Part shown: positions 23,647 through 35,496 of the stretch, piece after piece
How positions within the stretch are numbered: position 1 is the stretch's first letter
Layout of the letters: every line of letters starts with the position of its first letter
Source: Cephalotus follicularis
Taxonomy: Eukaryota; Streptophyta; Magnoliopsida; Oxalidales; Cephalotaceae
Direction of reading: 5' to 3'
Assembly: GCA_001972305.1 (NCBI GenBank)
Contig: BDDD01000546.1
Location: 19,559 to 83,558, forward strand
DNA length: 64,000 bases
Position numbers and translations under genes: made by a program
The notes under the pieces: generated by a model
Database searches by the model: none
What the model saw: the letters and a program-made list of their open reading frames with translations, nothing else
What the model was told of the DNA's origin: nothing

Positions 23647-26397
23647 TGTCAGGACACGTTCCTCCTAACTCTATGGGACACGTGCCCTGACCGGGGATAG
23701 CGCTCCTCTTGCCAACAACCCTCTTAAACTGTAACTGCCCAAGGAGAAAGCCTGGGCTGGGCTAGGCGCACAGCTAACAGGGCAGCCGGGGTAGAGGAGC
23801 TAACTCCTCTCCTGTTCAAGCCCCGCGCACAAGTTAAAACCAAAACTCCTAACGCGTTGTATCACTAACGCCCAAGGTTTGACTTAACCAAAGCTCCGCA
23901 TTACTTAAGCCCCACGTGCTCCTCACATGGACTTAACATAACGAGCAAAGCATGCCCGGGGAGAGCACACACATGCAACCCATGAGCCCACTTAACCAAC
24001 ATGCCGAGGGACACTCCTTGTCCTCGGGTCTTTCTACTTCCAAGGCTAAAACACCCTTAGCCCAAGTCCAAAATGCTGCACAAAACTAACGCCCAGGGGA
24101 GAAAACAACATAAGCGCCTAGGGAGAACCCACACACGCCTCACGTGCTCACTTAAACTCCCCTGGAGACCACGCATACATATGTTGTCCCCCATCATACA
24201 ACCTTGCTCCACTCAAGAACAACCAACATCAAAACGCACAGCTTTACTTAAACATTAACATCAAAACTTATGCCCATCCCGGGCCTTCTTCTAACAAGCC
24301 TTCCCTGGCATCTACCCGAGGACTCCTTCTCGGGGTCATACTCCAAAGCAACCTTACCCGGGGACACCCTACCACCACGGGTAACACTCCAAAAACCTAA
24401 GGCAAACACCTTAGCCTTAACTATTCTCCCCCGCTAAGCTTGTCTTCGCTATACAAGCCCGGGGACTCTCTAACTCCCCTACCAGGCCTGGGATCACAAA
24501 ACTCAAAACATAAAAAGTTCATAAAAACACATGATAAACACTTCTGTCAACTTAAAATATCCATACCATAACTCGAAAGTTTAAAACGATTACATATTTG
24601 TCCTCTGGTATACATATACTGCCTCCTCTGGCAGGCACAAGAACAAACAAGCTTACAGTCTATACAAAAGGTAAACTCTCAACTATTCTACTACAAAAGA
24701 AGGGTAACAGAACCCAAAGTATGCCCATGCTATGCAATGCTGACGCCCGAGCTGGCGTTCCACGGTGCTGAGCTCAAAACTACCTTGCTAAGCTTTCTAC
24801 TGCTGAGCTGGAGGGGCTCCTCCTGCTGGCTGGTCTGCAAAATAGTCTGTGAGGGGATTAGTCCAACTGAGTAAGTGAATGAGAACGAAACATCCTCTGG
24901 TACATTCTTATAAATGAATGTGCTAAAAGAAAGCTTACACTGAACATGAAAAAAACCATCCCAACTGGAGAAAAGACTGTAAACAAACATATGTCATTGC
25001 ATGCAATAAAGAAAACGCTCAAAGTACTTGAAAAACTTACTCTTTCTCTGCTTAGCTGGTTCTAGAACATTGATAAAAGCTGAAATAAACTTAAGAGTAC
25101 AACTCATTAAAAGAAGGATATCTGTAAAAGAACTGGGGTCCTTCCCGATTAAACACCCGAGGAGAACAACTAAGCCAGGGACTGGCTTTTCTTTGCTATT
25201 CTGACCTAGGCCGAAGCCTGCTGGTTACATAATATATACTTGCCAACTTATAGTGGAGCTGAGCTGATCTAGGCCGAAGCGTGCTTGGCAGTAACTGCTG
25301 AGAACCCATGGTTCCCTTCTGTGCTTGCTATTCTTTGCTTTTCTTACTTAACTGCTCTGATGGCATAACTGCCGAGGACAAGGTCCTCCTCTGGAAGACC
25401 TACTGAAAGGCTCTAATCTCTATTTTAGCAACTTATCTCTGCCGTACTCAAACCCTAAACACAATCATAGACAATAGCGTAAAGGAGATCCAGGTAGGAC
25501 CTGGGGACAGTCTCGCCCAGCTTCCTATCATAGACAATAGTAGACCGAGGAGGTTGGAGCTATGTACATAGTGCTCGACTGCACTCATACCCTGAACTCC
25601 ATCATAGACAATAGTGTAAAGGAGATCCAGGTAGGACTTGGGGGTAGACTTGCTCAACTTCCCATCATAGACAAAAGTAGGCCGAGGAGTTGGGTTGAGC
25701 ACGTACGCGTTTCCTTACTGGAAAGTGACTAATTCACTTGAAGAACTTGAGCTCTAGTGCTCGAGAAACTCTCTTTCTCTCTCTTCTGTCAAGGGAAACA
25801 TACAGAGACGTTAGGGAAAAAAAATTCCCATTAAAAAAGCTCCCACTGTACTGGGGATTAGAAACTGAAAGTGTCAACAAGAACATCATGAAATAACTAC
25901 AAACATAGAAAGGATGTCCCACTCACAGTTCTTGCTACTTCCTTGGACGTTAGCGTCCCTTCTTTCTGCTACGCTCTTCCTCTGGTTGACTGCTTCTTTC
26001 CTTTACCTCGTATGCTTCTTCCACTGCTAGGCTTGGAAGCTTCAACTGCTACTGGTCCAGGCACAAGAACGAAGAAGAAGAAAACTAGAACTCTCTCTCT
26101 CTCTAAAACTCTCTAAACTCTCTATTGAAGCTAGAAGAAGGATTATTACAACTCCAAAAAGTCTCCACACTAATCCCAATTTAAGCCGTCTTTGGTATTG
26201 GGATATGGAAGCTTCCTCAACAAGCTTTGCACTTAAGTCCTTTAACTATTACTAATCATGCTTTACACTTGGGCTTATAACATAACAACACTTAACCTTC
26301 TTCTCTTACTCAATTAAGTCCAAAGCCCATAAAAAGAAAAATTATACACCATAAAAAGTTTTTCTCTTAGCCACCAAAATAGCTACGGGGCGTTACA
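23647..26397 (-). mobile_element. Solo LTR K, target duplication ACCAC
   Basis: 2751 bp, TGTAACGCCCCG (minus strand, at 26397) to ...CCTGACA (at 23647), with ACCAC on both sides, so it is a solo LTR left by recombination. No primer-binding site or polypurine tract is seen. It lacks TCGA arrays. Instead 23690-24480 carries scattered CCCGGGG and CCGAGG words, and 25460-25700 a repeat of about 140 bp. The frames at 24073, 24730 and 25448 show no known domain. Confidence 0.88.
25460..25700. repeat. About 140-bp repeat with ATCATAGACAATAG words
   Basis: ATCATAGACAATAG followed by GTAAAGGAGATCCAGGTAGG occurs near 25464 and again about 140 bp later; shorter copies of the first word lie near 25527 and 25667. 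An imperfect duplication inside LTR K. Confidence 0.8.
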
Positions 26398-26450
26398 ACC
26401 ACCTTCTGATAACAATCGACTGAGCGTAATATGCAGATAGCCAATCCATT
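26398..26450 (-). pseudogene. Old gypsy pol fragment J-3
   Basis: After K's target duplication the minus strand reads like the end of the protease domain (DWL...YYAQ-like), completing the J trail. It stops near 26450, where unrelated DNA begins. Confidence 0.45.
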
Positions 26451-27950
26451 TTTATATAGAACCAAGAAGATTTATCTTTTTCACCAGAAAATATTTCAAA
26501 GAAATATTTAATATAACATATAGAAGCAAACCATTTTTATCAAGGAAAACTAAAAATTTTTTTGAATATATTTTAATTAAAATAGGATCAGTAACTATAG
26601 TACATAACTATAGAAATACTACATAGATTGGATTTTCAAAATTCCAAATCAGAAAAGTCATTTTTAGAATGGAATAGGGACCAAAATCCCTTTAATATAA
26701 GATTTTTGAAAAATCCAAGACAATGTCAAAGAAGATACAATTATTGTAATTATGTAAATGTTTGGGACAATGTATTCCTTTTACAAAATTTAGAATATAA
26801 ACATTCTTGGTTTTGCCAACTCAAAACAGAACAAAAAGAATTTTCAAACTGGTTTTTACAATGGTTTTTGTATTGGGGTTCTATACTTGATATCTTACTT
26901 GAAGAACTTTGAGAATCACTAGATAATTTTGTAGCATATCAAACTGATTCTGATGACGAAATACCCTTCTATTTCTATTTCTATCTTCATTATAAACTTC
27001 CTTATATTGTCAAATGGAAGTACCATATTTATAGAGACGCACCTAAAACCAGTTTTATAATCCCCCACCTTGGAAGAACCATTTTTGTCAAATGGTGGCA
27101 TAAATTTGATATGAGTCCTTTTATACCAAAAAAAATTCAAATACCAAATCTCTTTCCAAAATTTAAAACTTCTCATTAATGTCCAAGAAAAGAAAACATT
27201 TGATGAGATGTTTCACAGTAGATATACACAGAATCCTAGCTTACCCCTTACTATTAGCATGAAAGACGTAAAAAGGCAGTTGTCAGAAGCCGCCAAAGAA
27301 CAATTATTGAAGGAAATACACATTTCAACTAATAGTAGTGTACCACCAGTAACACAGATCCTCCATCATCACCAAAAGATATGATGGATTTATGAATTTA
27401 GATTTTGTAAATATTGTGGCAATACCTTGTTTACTCATTACTTTGAATGGAGAAAAGCTGTGAGGTCATGTAAAAAAAATGAACCAAAGTCAAAAAGGGA
27501 CCCTCCACTATGAAACCTCCTTCCACTATCTCCATTATGCAGTCACCACAACTAAAAGAAGTGGGGACCACAAAAATAAATTATGCATGCATGTTTGCCT
27601 ATAAAAGAAGGGATCTTCCTGCATTGAAAATCATCTAAAAATTTTCAGCAATCTCTCTACCTCTTGCTTCAGTCTCAGCTCTCTTAGCCCTCAGCTCTTC
27701 AGTACAGTTCCAATAAATATATTCCAAACCTTTCATCTATTGTAAAATATATGACTGTTGTAAGTTTGAGTGTTAAACTTTAGACTTAGCTTGTAAATTA
27801 TCATCCAATCTTATTGTAAGTATTTTTATCTCAGTTTGTTTAATTTATAAAGTTTGTATATTTTATCAAGTTATTTAATTTTACATAAGAAAATATGATT
27901 AATTAGACATAAGGCCCTTTCCGATAGTCGGCACTGTAGCCTAGTGATTT
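26450..27950 (+). other. Unclassified element relic, possibly pararetrovirus-derived
   Basis: Plus-strand readings at 26628-26912 and onward to about 27180 are rich in aromatic residues (FLKNPRQCQRRYNY, WFLQWFLYWGSILDILLEEL, then PHLGRTIFVKWWHKFDMS). A later piece (27390-27515) reads FCKYCGNTLFTHYFEW. A TATAAAAG box (27600-27607) follows, with CATGCATG repeats just upstream and a CT-rich leader after it. A coding end followed by a strong TATA promoter and leader recalls the intergenic region of plant pararetroviruses (Caulimoviridae). I do not recognise the protein securely, so this is a resemblance only. It is broken, with several interruptions. A degenerate LTR element is the main alternative. 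Confidence 0.35.
27600..27607 (+). promoter_or_regulatory. TATA box of the unclassified relic
   Basis: TATAAAAG preceded by alternating ATGCATGCATG at about 27583 and followed by a leader with CT-rich stretches and no early long frame. It fits a plant RNA polymerase II promoter; activity is unknown. Confidence 0.4.
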
Positions 27951-28149
27951 TTTGTTATATTGTAAAATTATTTATATTTTTGCATGGCTGGTTTTACCGA
28001 ATAATTTTAATTTATATGTCTTGTATATAACCTGTTTATATGATATTTATTTTAAGAAACTTTATGTATGTAAGCCCCGTGTCATAATGATTGTAATTGT
28101 ATGTACTTATATGATATTGTACAGTATCGTATTTATCAAATGACATTGT

Positions 28150-29660
28150 TGTATAAGGTATATAGTATTTTCAGTTCCATGGATATCTATGGGTTATGGG
28201 GGGTTCAATAGAACCTAGGGCGAGTTTATGAGTTTCCGCCCATGGAGCCTATATTTAGGCAAGTGACTCTCTTTCCTTCTCATCATCGTTTCTCATTTTC
28301 GTTCTAGAGAGATAGTGAGAGAAGGAGTTAGAGAGATAGAGATCAGAATCAAGCGAGGAAGAAGCCCTTGGATTCGTGGCAGAGTGTAGAACTTGAAGGA
28401 AGGATCAAATCATGGATTCATCTGCAAATCCCTCCAGATATGCATCTCAACAGTTATCAATGTAGGTTCTACATATATGCTTTGAATTCATTCATATTGA
28501 TCGAATTGAGTGATTATATTGTTATGGACTGATAGATTAGGGCTAGATGAATGAGTTAGGGTAATTCATTTGAAACAAATTGAATTGGAGTTCTGTGAGA
28601 GATTAGTGAATTTGGGATTTTTGCCCAATTTCATTCCTCTTTCGATCAATCATTTAGTGAAGTGGATTTTTAGTGTTTTAAAGATGGGTTTAATTGAAAA
28701 TCGATCATTGGAGCTTGTAGCTCCCTTGGATCATTGTTTATATCGTTTTAATGGATTTGGAATCGAATTTGAAGTGATTAATAGCCGAGTGTGACGTTTC
28801 TGCTCCTGTCAAAGCATCGACGCTTTTGAGCTAACCGTCGATGCTTTGCATGGATGGTAACGTTGGACGCTTCGCACTGCGATCAACGCTTTAGAGGAAA
28901 TACGCAAAGCGACGATGCTTTTGTCAAAGCGTTGGCACTTTGCAAGGTATAAACAGTCGACGCTTTGAACAGAAGTGTCAGTGCTTTGCCCTATTTTGTA
29001 CAAAATGAAGTGTTTTCAAACCCCTTTTGAACCCCAACTCTTTTACCTTCAATGGGTTCCCTAGGAAGCCTCCCTAAGGTCGTATAACCTATGAAAACCT
29101 CTTTTAAAACACAATCGGATTGCAATTCAATCTTTAAATGGAATTTTCAACAAGATTCTATAAATGGTTTTATAAACTCCGATAAGGATCGAAATATGAA
29201 TTGTATCATTAACAGTGGACCTTCAGGAACACGATTGTGAGCTAGGACCTATGTGAACCAGCATTATTGATTGATTGTCATTGTGGTTGACGGATGGATC
29301 CTATGTGATCCTTTATGATTAGGTCCCTATCTTTTAAATAATTTAAGGTATTGGTTAATGGATTGTCATTGTTTGAGACCCGGCGAGATAACCCATTCCT
29401 AATCTTCATTTCTGTCATGGAGGTTAAGGGTGTAGAGCATATTGTATAATTATTGATCGAAATCGTTATTGTATTGAGTGACCCTATAAGAACATCCCTC
29501 TAGGGGTGAACCTTCGGGGAGACACCGCATTGTGGATGGACTATAGGAAGATGGTACCATATTAAATAATAGATTGATCTTATCGTTATCGGCTAGAACC
29601 TTCAGGGACTAGTAATCATATCGTTATCGGCTAGAACCTTCAAGGACTAGTAATCGTATC
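28150..29660 (+). repeat. Partial LTR of an unassigned gypsy family
   Basis: No full coding frame. It contains a GA-rich leader near 28310-28340, the palindrome array 28812-28985, and a block at 29297-29420 (GATCCTTTATG, then CCCTATC, GTTTGAGACC, GAGATAACCCAT) that matches 59190-59320 inside H's LTR. Neither terminus was found. The 74-aa frame at 28570 shows no known domain. Confidence 0.55.
28812..28985. repeat. Phased GCGTCGACGCTTTG-type array
   Basis: Words of the form AAAGC-G/A-TCGA-CGCTTT have cores near 28818, 28839, 28865, 28884, 28913, 28933, 28958 and 28979. Close neighbours are about 19-21 bp apart. Confidence 0.85.
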
Positions 29661-29662
29661 GT
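29575..29662 (+). repeat. About 38-bp tandem repeat
   Basis: TATCGTTATCGGCTAGAACC followed by TTCAGGGACTAGTAATC occurs twice, with a third partial copy broken by the next repeat at 29663. Confidence 0.8.
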
Positions 29663-30504
29663 TATCGGTAGGGCTACAAATGAACCAAGTCGTTTGTGAA
29701 CAGCTCGCGACTCGACTCGATAGAGCTCGTTCGCCTTCGTTCGATAAGCTTAACGAACGAACACGAACATGATTTTAAGGCTCATTAGCTTAACGAGCCG
29801 AGGTTGAACAGGGGTATGCTCGACTCGTTAACGTTCATGAATAACTCGTTAAGAGATCGTTAAAAACTCGATTGTATGTTCATTAAAAGCTCGATAATAA
29901 ACATGATAATAACTCGATTAGAAACTCGAATTTATATTATATATATTTATTTTATTAAATATTTTAAATTTTCATTATACAATATATAATATATATTTTA
30001 ACCATTACAGCCTATTACCCATTAGCATTTAATAATCTATTCCCAATCCCAACTAACCAAACTTCTCGTCTTCACTCTCTCATTCTCAACGCGACACATC
30101 CTCTCGTTTCCTCTCACTCTCTACGGCGCAACAAAGACATACATCTCCTCGACACTCCACAGTCCAGCTCTCCTCTCTCTCACTCTATCACTCCAACTAT
30201 TAAACGACGATCCTATTAATCGATGGCACTATTAACATATCTCCCCTCCTCTCCTCCTCAAACCCCCCTTTCTCAAGTCAAACTATCCAAAAACACAGAG
30301 GTGTGTGATCTGGTCCAAATCGACGAATAATTTACCCGAGCGATCAAAAAGCGCCACAACCCAGAGGTATGTGATCTGATCTTTGTCTATTGTTTCCATT
30401 AAGTTTGTGAAAATTTGAAAACTTAAATGGTTGTTATAGGTATATTTAGTGTTTTAAGTTGTTTTTTATGAGGCTGACATATGTTTTTTTTGGTTTGTTA
30501 AAAT
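29663..30504 (+). mobile_element. hAT-like repeat, left part
   Basis: Begins TAGGGCTACAAATGAACCAA and continues in dispersed CTCG/GAACGAACACGAAC words, a composition common at the ends of plant hAT-type repeats. A CT-rich stretch (30070-30260) and two AGAGGT-GTGTGATCTG-like splice-donor-looking sites follow. I find no transposase. The copia element sits at 30505. The continuation is 54475-54647, where LTR G cuts it, so the right end is not visible. Confidence 0.35.
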
Positions 30505-30732
30505 TGTTATAAACTTGTGAGATTAACTAGCAAAAGAAGATTGCAGTATATAGAGATCAAGAGAGAGAATAAGAGAGAATAAGATATTTTCTTATTATGA
30601 ATTCCTCAATTTCTTCTTAACATTACATTCCTATTTATAGGAGTTTAGGAGGGTTGTTGGAATAGTAATCACGGTTGTTGGAATAGTAATTCATACCTAA
30701 TTTTTGCCTAATTTTTGACTAATTCTACAATA
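30505..30732 (-). repeat. 3' LTR of the copia element
   Basis: About 228 bp; internal repeats of a gttggaatagtaatc block. Matches 54247-54474. Preceded in element orientation by an AAGAGGGAG purine run at about 30733-30745. Confidence 0.88.
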
Positions 30733-30876
30733 CTCCCTCTTAAATTTCTATTCCACATTACTATGACTGCCTTATTAAAACCTTGCTAGGAAAAACTCAT
30801 TGTGATAAAAACCTTTGCGAAAGAAAAAGAGCACAGTCTCTCCCTGAAACAAAACTTCACAAGTTCTTGTACAATA

Positions 30877-31552
30877 TTAATGAAGATCTTTAATCTGACG
30901 CATCCCAATATCATGTCTGAGCTTCTTGAATGTAATACCTGGTAATGCCTTTATAAATAAATCCTCTAAATTGTCACTTGATCGGATTTTTTGTACATCA
31001 ATATCACCATTTTTCTGAAGCTCATGGGTGTAGAAAACTTTTGGTGAAATATGTTTCGTTCGATCACCCTTGATATATCCTCCTCTGAGTTGTGTGATAC
31101 AAGCAGCATTATCTTCATATATTACTGTGGGATTATTTCTAATTGAGGATAGTCCACACGATTCTTGTATATGTTGAATCATTGATCTCAACCATATACA
31201 TTCTAGGCTTGCTTCATGAATTGTAAGGATCTCTGAATGATTAGAAGATGTTGTTGTCATTGTCTATTTTGTTGATCTCCATGATATAGCAGTGTCACAA
31301 AAGGTAAAGACATAACGGGTTTGTGATCTTGCTTTATGTGGATTAGATAAGTATCTCGCATCAGCATATCCAATCAATATTTATTTTGTTCCCCTTGGAT
31401 AAAATAGACCCGTATTACTGCTTCCACGCAGATAGCGCATTACGTGCTTAATCCCATTCCAGTGCCTTCTTGTTGGTGCAGAGCTATATCTTGCTACCAA
31501 ATTAACGGAAAATGCAATATCAGGTCTTGTGCAGTTTGCAAGATACAATAGT
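30877..31552 (-). pseudogene. pol: Copia RT end and RNase H
   Basis: The minus-strand reading includes EASLECIWLRSMIQHI, an IYEDNAACI block with the catalytic D, the TKHISPKVFYTHELQ block and the DLFIKALPGITFKKL tail, typical of Ty1/copia RNase H. It degrades the RNA strand during copying. The piece upstream of 31260 is the end of RT. Solo LTR A splits the domain at 31552/34346. A fossil. Confidence 0.9.
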
Positions 31553-31734
31553 TGTAACACCCGAGATTTTCATGTATTATAATTTCACAATGTAATTGTA
31601 CCTTTAGATTGTGGAATTAATAAAGGATGGATTTTTCCAATTTGGTGATGTTTTCCTATCTCCATAATGTTGAACTGTAGTGTTAAATGTTAAAAGGATG
31701 TTCATGGGCTTAAACGACGTTGTTCTGGGGAAAA

Positions 31735-31885
31735 CACGTCGACGCATTTTGGAATCACGTCGACGCCTTTGTGGCAAATGGTGCACGAAGCTGCATGCAC
31801 ATGCACATCGACCTGGAAAAAGGCATCGACGTTCTTGGTTATTTTGATAAGAAGACATCGACGTCTTTGTAAAGACGTCGACGCC
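31735..31885. repeat. Phased CGTCGACGCCTTTG array 1 in A
   Basis: Cores near 31740, 31761, 31809, 31827, 31859 and 31879; pairs 21, 18 and 20 bp apart. Starts about 185 bp inside the LTR, as array 1 does in F and C. Confidence 0.85.
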
Positions 31886-32639
31886 TTAACTGCGAATGCC
31901 ATGCATGTTACTCTGCTGACAAAAACGTGCGAGGGGAAAATCGAGATAGAGCCTTTGGCAGGCGCCATGGGGCATGATGGATACGTGTTGTACATGCTAG
32001 GTGATACCAGTCATGCATGTATCAGTGTGGAAGGAAGAGCATGACACTTGGGTGTGCATGCAGACCATGGTGCCACCTTCAATGCCTGCTCCTGTAAAAA
32101 CAAACGGGACGGAACTGGGAAAGAGTGATAGTGGGAAAACGAAACTGATTGTGCATGCAAGGGGTTAGAGAAGGAGGAGAGAGGCCTTACCTGCATAAAA
32201 CACCTCCTATCTTCATCCCTGGTTCGACTGAGACACATATACAAGGAAACAGAGTGTTAAAGAGAGAAACACTTCCACCATTACTGAACTTTGCTCGGAG
32301 CTTGGAGCTTGGAGCTTGGAACCACTGGTGCAGCTACGGGACGGACCTTGAGGGGCTGCTGTGACCTGTTGGAAACGAAAAGAGGTGGACCTTCCTGTTC
32401 CTAACTTGGAACAAAAGGTAGGGGAAAGCCATACTGTAATTTCGAGTTTGATGCTCATGCATGGTTCATGGTTTTGGATGTATAAAATGCATAAATCTTG
32501 TACTGGTTTGTTACTGGATTGATGTTATGATGTGTTAGATATGTCTGGGGTATCTGCATGTTAGTTCCTTGCCTTGTATACCTGTTGTTATGCATGATTA
32601 TGGGTTGTTAAGGCCACTGTTTGTTAAGTCGCGAGGTAG

Positions 32640-32965
32640 AAGACGACTGCTGTCGAAAAAGACATCGACGTCTTTTAGTTTTTGCCTTGTTACTGATTGA
32701 AAGGGATCGACGTCTATGGAAAGGCATCGACGCCCTAGGCTACCTACCTGAAATTAGATGAAAAAGACGTTGACGCCTAAGGTTCCTACCTTAACACGTC
32801 GACGCCATCAACAATGCGCTGTCGTTTCAAGGATCCAGACCTTGAACGTCGACGCGTAAGAAATGGACATCGACGCCTTCTATGGAAGAACGCACTGACA
32901 CTGAGACTTGGACATCGATGCCTGACGTGAAATACATCGACCCCTTTTGGAAAGACGTCGACGTC
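32640..32965. repeat. Phased CATCGACG/CGTCGACG array 2 in A
   Basis: Pairs with cores near 32708/32728 (20), 32850/32871 (21) and the run 32916/32938/32959 (22, 21). The array begins about 1.1 kb inside the LTR, as in F and C. Confidence 0.85.
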
Positions 32966-33559
32966 TTTGCTACTGTTTGGGATTTCCTTTATCAAATGAT
33001 ACGAAACGATCCTGATTCCTATTAGGATGCATTTGAGCATATGTATACATTACATATGCACTGTTTATTGCTTGTTCGTATACTGTTTGTGAATTGTTGA
33101 TGATTTCTAAGTATTGTTATTTGGAAATGCATATATGAACTCGGAATAGGATGTTTTGAGTATGAAAATATGTATTAATAAAATGACGTATTTTCGATGG
33201 AACGGATAAACAATTTACACTACTGAAACTGTCTATTGATATTTCCTACTGAAAATGTCTATTTTCAAATGTTGTCATTTTGGAAACATTTTGGGAAAAC
33301 AACTGCCTGTTGTCGATCTAATCGATCATCACTGTTTACTGTATTGTTACTGTTTAAATTCACTATGCTCTGTGAATTGCTATGTGTTTGTGTTTGATCT
33401 ACTAGTTGCGTGGCGAAGGTCGCCATCAATGACTAGTGGCAGGGTTGTACCTAGGGGCCATGAGCATGGCTAGGTGACTCACTGTACTGTTGCCTCGCTC
33501 GGTTGCCTGATGTAGGGGCCGGAGTGGGAGTGTAGCATGGGGCCAGGAGTTGGCGTATA

Positions 33560-33715
33560 TACTGTTGTTGGGGTCCTATGTGGACATACTGCCTGTTGTA
33601 GTCCTATGTGGACATACTGTTGTCATGGTCCTATGCGGACATACTGTACTGACTGTTGTTTTGGTCCTATGCGGACATACTGTACTGTACTGTTTATTGG
33701 TCCTTTACGGACATT
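33560..33715 (+). repeat. Tandem GTCCTATGCGGACATACTG repeat
   Basis: Four copies of GTCCTATGYGGACATACTG at roughly 30-40-bp steps plus a fifth decayed copy ending TTTACGGACATTACTG. GTCC...GGAC is itself a short inverted repeat. Confidence 0.82.
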
Positions 33716-33926
33716 ACTGTGTTTAATGATGTAGCCCTGGCCGGGTTACCACTGTACTGTTACCGCATACGTATATTTCTTATATATGTATCACTGATAT
33801 TTTACTGTACTGATATACATATACATATATTTTCATGTATGTATAAACTGGGCCTCCGCTGAACTGCATCATTTATGCATTCATATCATGACATGCATTG
33901 TGTTGATCCCGATTTACTGTTATGAC

Positions 33927-33951
33927 TTGGCCGAGTGAGGACAAAGGCTAA
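33927..33951 (+). other. Conserved LTR hairpin in A (wobble variant)
   Basis: TTGGCC at 33927-33932 faces GGCTAA at 33946-33951. The single change from TTAGCC makes a G-U pair possible in RNA, so the stem would survive as RNA. It is 394 bp from the LTR end. Confidence 0.55.
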
Positions 33952-34345
33952 CCCCCTACTTTTCAGATTGATGCGTGGACTGGCCAGACCGACATGGGTG
34001 AAGATCTAGTTGTTGTTTTCTTTATTTTACTTCTCCTGCTGTGCATCAAACCTGTTGTGGTTATGCTTTTGAGTTGTACTGTTATTATGGTTCTGTTTTT
34101 GAAGGAATTCAAGATTGTACTGTACTTCATGCTCCGTTGTTTGGGCGATTAACCTTAACGATTGTACTTGGGTAGTGTGCGGTATGGGACGCACGTTACG
34201 TGCTATAGCTTATGAACTTGTTATGCTTCCGCAACTGATAGCTTGTTTAAAAGTTTTAAATTTCATGGTTTTTGCATGAGCTGTATCTTTATGTTAATTG
34301 CCTTTACCGCTTTAATGCTGTGTTTTTTGTAAACGGGGTGTGACA

Positions 34346-35147
34346 ATAGTGCTCCAATTGCACTAAGATAAGGGACTTCAGGTTCGAGAATTTCTTCTCC
34401 TTCTTCTTGAGGACAAAATGGATCCTTCTTGACATCAAGAGATCGGACGACTATTGGAGTGCTTAGAGGATAAGCTTTGTCCATGTTGAATCAACTAAGA
34501 ACCTTTTCAGTGTGTGTGGATTAATGGATGCAGATCCCATATGATATGTGCACCACCTGTATACCAAGACAAAACTTTGTTTTTCCAAGATCTTTCATTT
34601 CAAACTCACCTTTTAAATAGGTTGCAGTCTTTGTAAGTTCTTCAGAAGTACCTACAAGATTTAAGTCATCCACATATACTACAATAATAGCAAATCCATC
34701 GTTAGATTTTTTTGATAAAAATACATGGATATATTTGATCATTTGTATACCCTTCTTTGATTAAATATTCACTTAGTCGAGTGTACCACATTCGACCAGA
34801 TTGTTTCAATCCATACAACGAACGTTGTAGCTTAATTGAATACATGTGATGAGATTTGTTTGATTCAGGAACTTTAAATCAATCAGGGATTCTCATGTAT
34901 ATGTCACTATCAAGTGGCCCATATACGTATGCTGTCACTACGTCCATAAGACGAGTTTCAAGTCCGTTTGAAGCAGCCATACTAATTAGGAATCAAAAAG
35001 TAATTCCATCCATAACTGGAGAATATGTTTCCTGGTAATCAATACCTGGTTTTTGTGAGAACCCTTGAGCTACAAGCCTTCATTTGTATCTCACAATTTC
35101 ATTTTTCTCATTTCGTTTTCGAACAAATATCCATCTGAACCAAACAA
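34346..35147 (-). pseudogene. pol: Copia reverse transcriptase, middle part
   Basis: Minus-strand reading with the copia catalytic motif (IVVYVDDLNLVG), a FEMKDLGKTKFCLGIQ block and, near 35050-35130, the WIFVRKRNE block. It is bounded by insertions A and B. It copies RNA to DNA in the family; broken here. Confidence 0.9.
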
Positions 35148-35466
35148 TGTAACGCCCCAAACCCCAAGGGTCAATCCCCAAGGTTTGACGCGCTACTAAC
35201 AGTATCATTCATTATCCAATATTCAGCAGAAATTAAAAACTTTTAACAATATAACAATGCATGCGGAATAAATCCAGTTAAATATCATTTGCGTGGATAA
35301 ACCCTGTGTTATACAATACTGTTCATAAAAACTCTGTCACAAGTCGGCAGGTCATAAAACAAAAATACAATATAATTATGCTCATGTGTCGTCGAACTGC
35401 AATAAAAGGGAGGAGACTCACCCGGGGCTTCAATCCTCAGCTTGCTTGCGAAGCTCCACCTGTACC

Positions 35467-35496
35467 TGACCCATTACATTAAAATGCAATGGGTCA
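35467..35496 (+). other. LTR hairpin, TGACCCATT type (B)
   Basis: TGACCCATT (35467-35475) pairs with AATGGGTCA (35488-35496), extendable by one C-G pair, 319 bp from the LTR's inner end. The same stem sequence is in H at 59895-59926. Confidence 0.65.

Larger units (their letters stand above)
31553..34345 (+). mobile_element. Solo LTR A, target duplication ATAGT
   Basis: 2793 bp, TGTAACACCCGAG to ...GGGGTGTGACA, with ATAGT on both sides: a clean solo LTR inside copia pol. It carries arrays at 31735-31885 and 32640-32965, a repeat of GGACATACTG words (33560-33715) and the hairpin 33927-33951. The frames at 31769, 32149 and 32786 follow the array and show no known domain. Confidence 0.93.
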
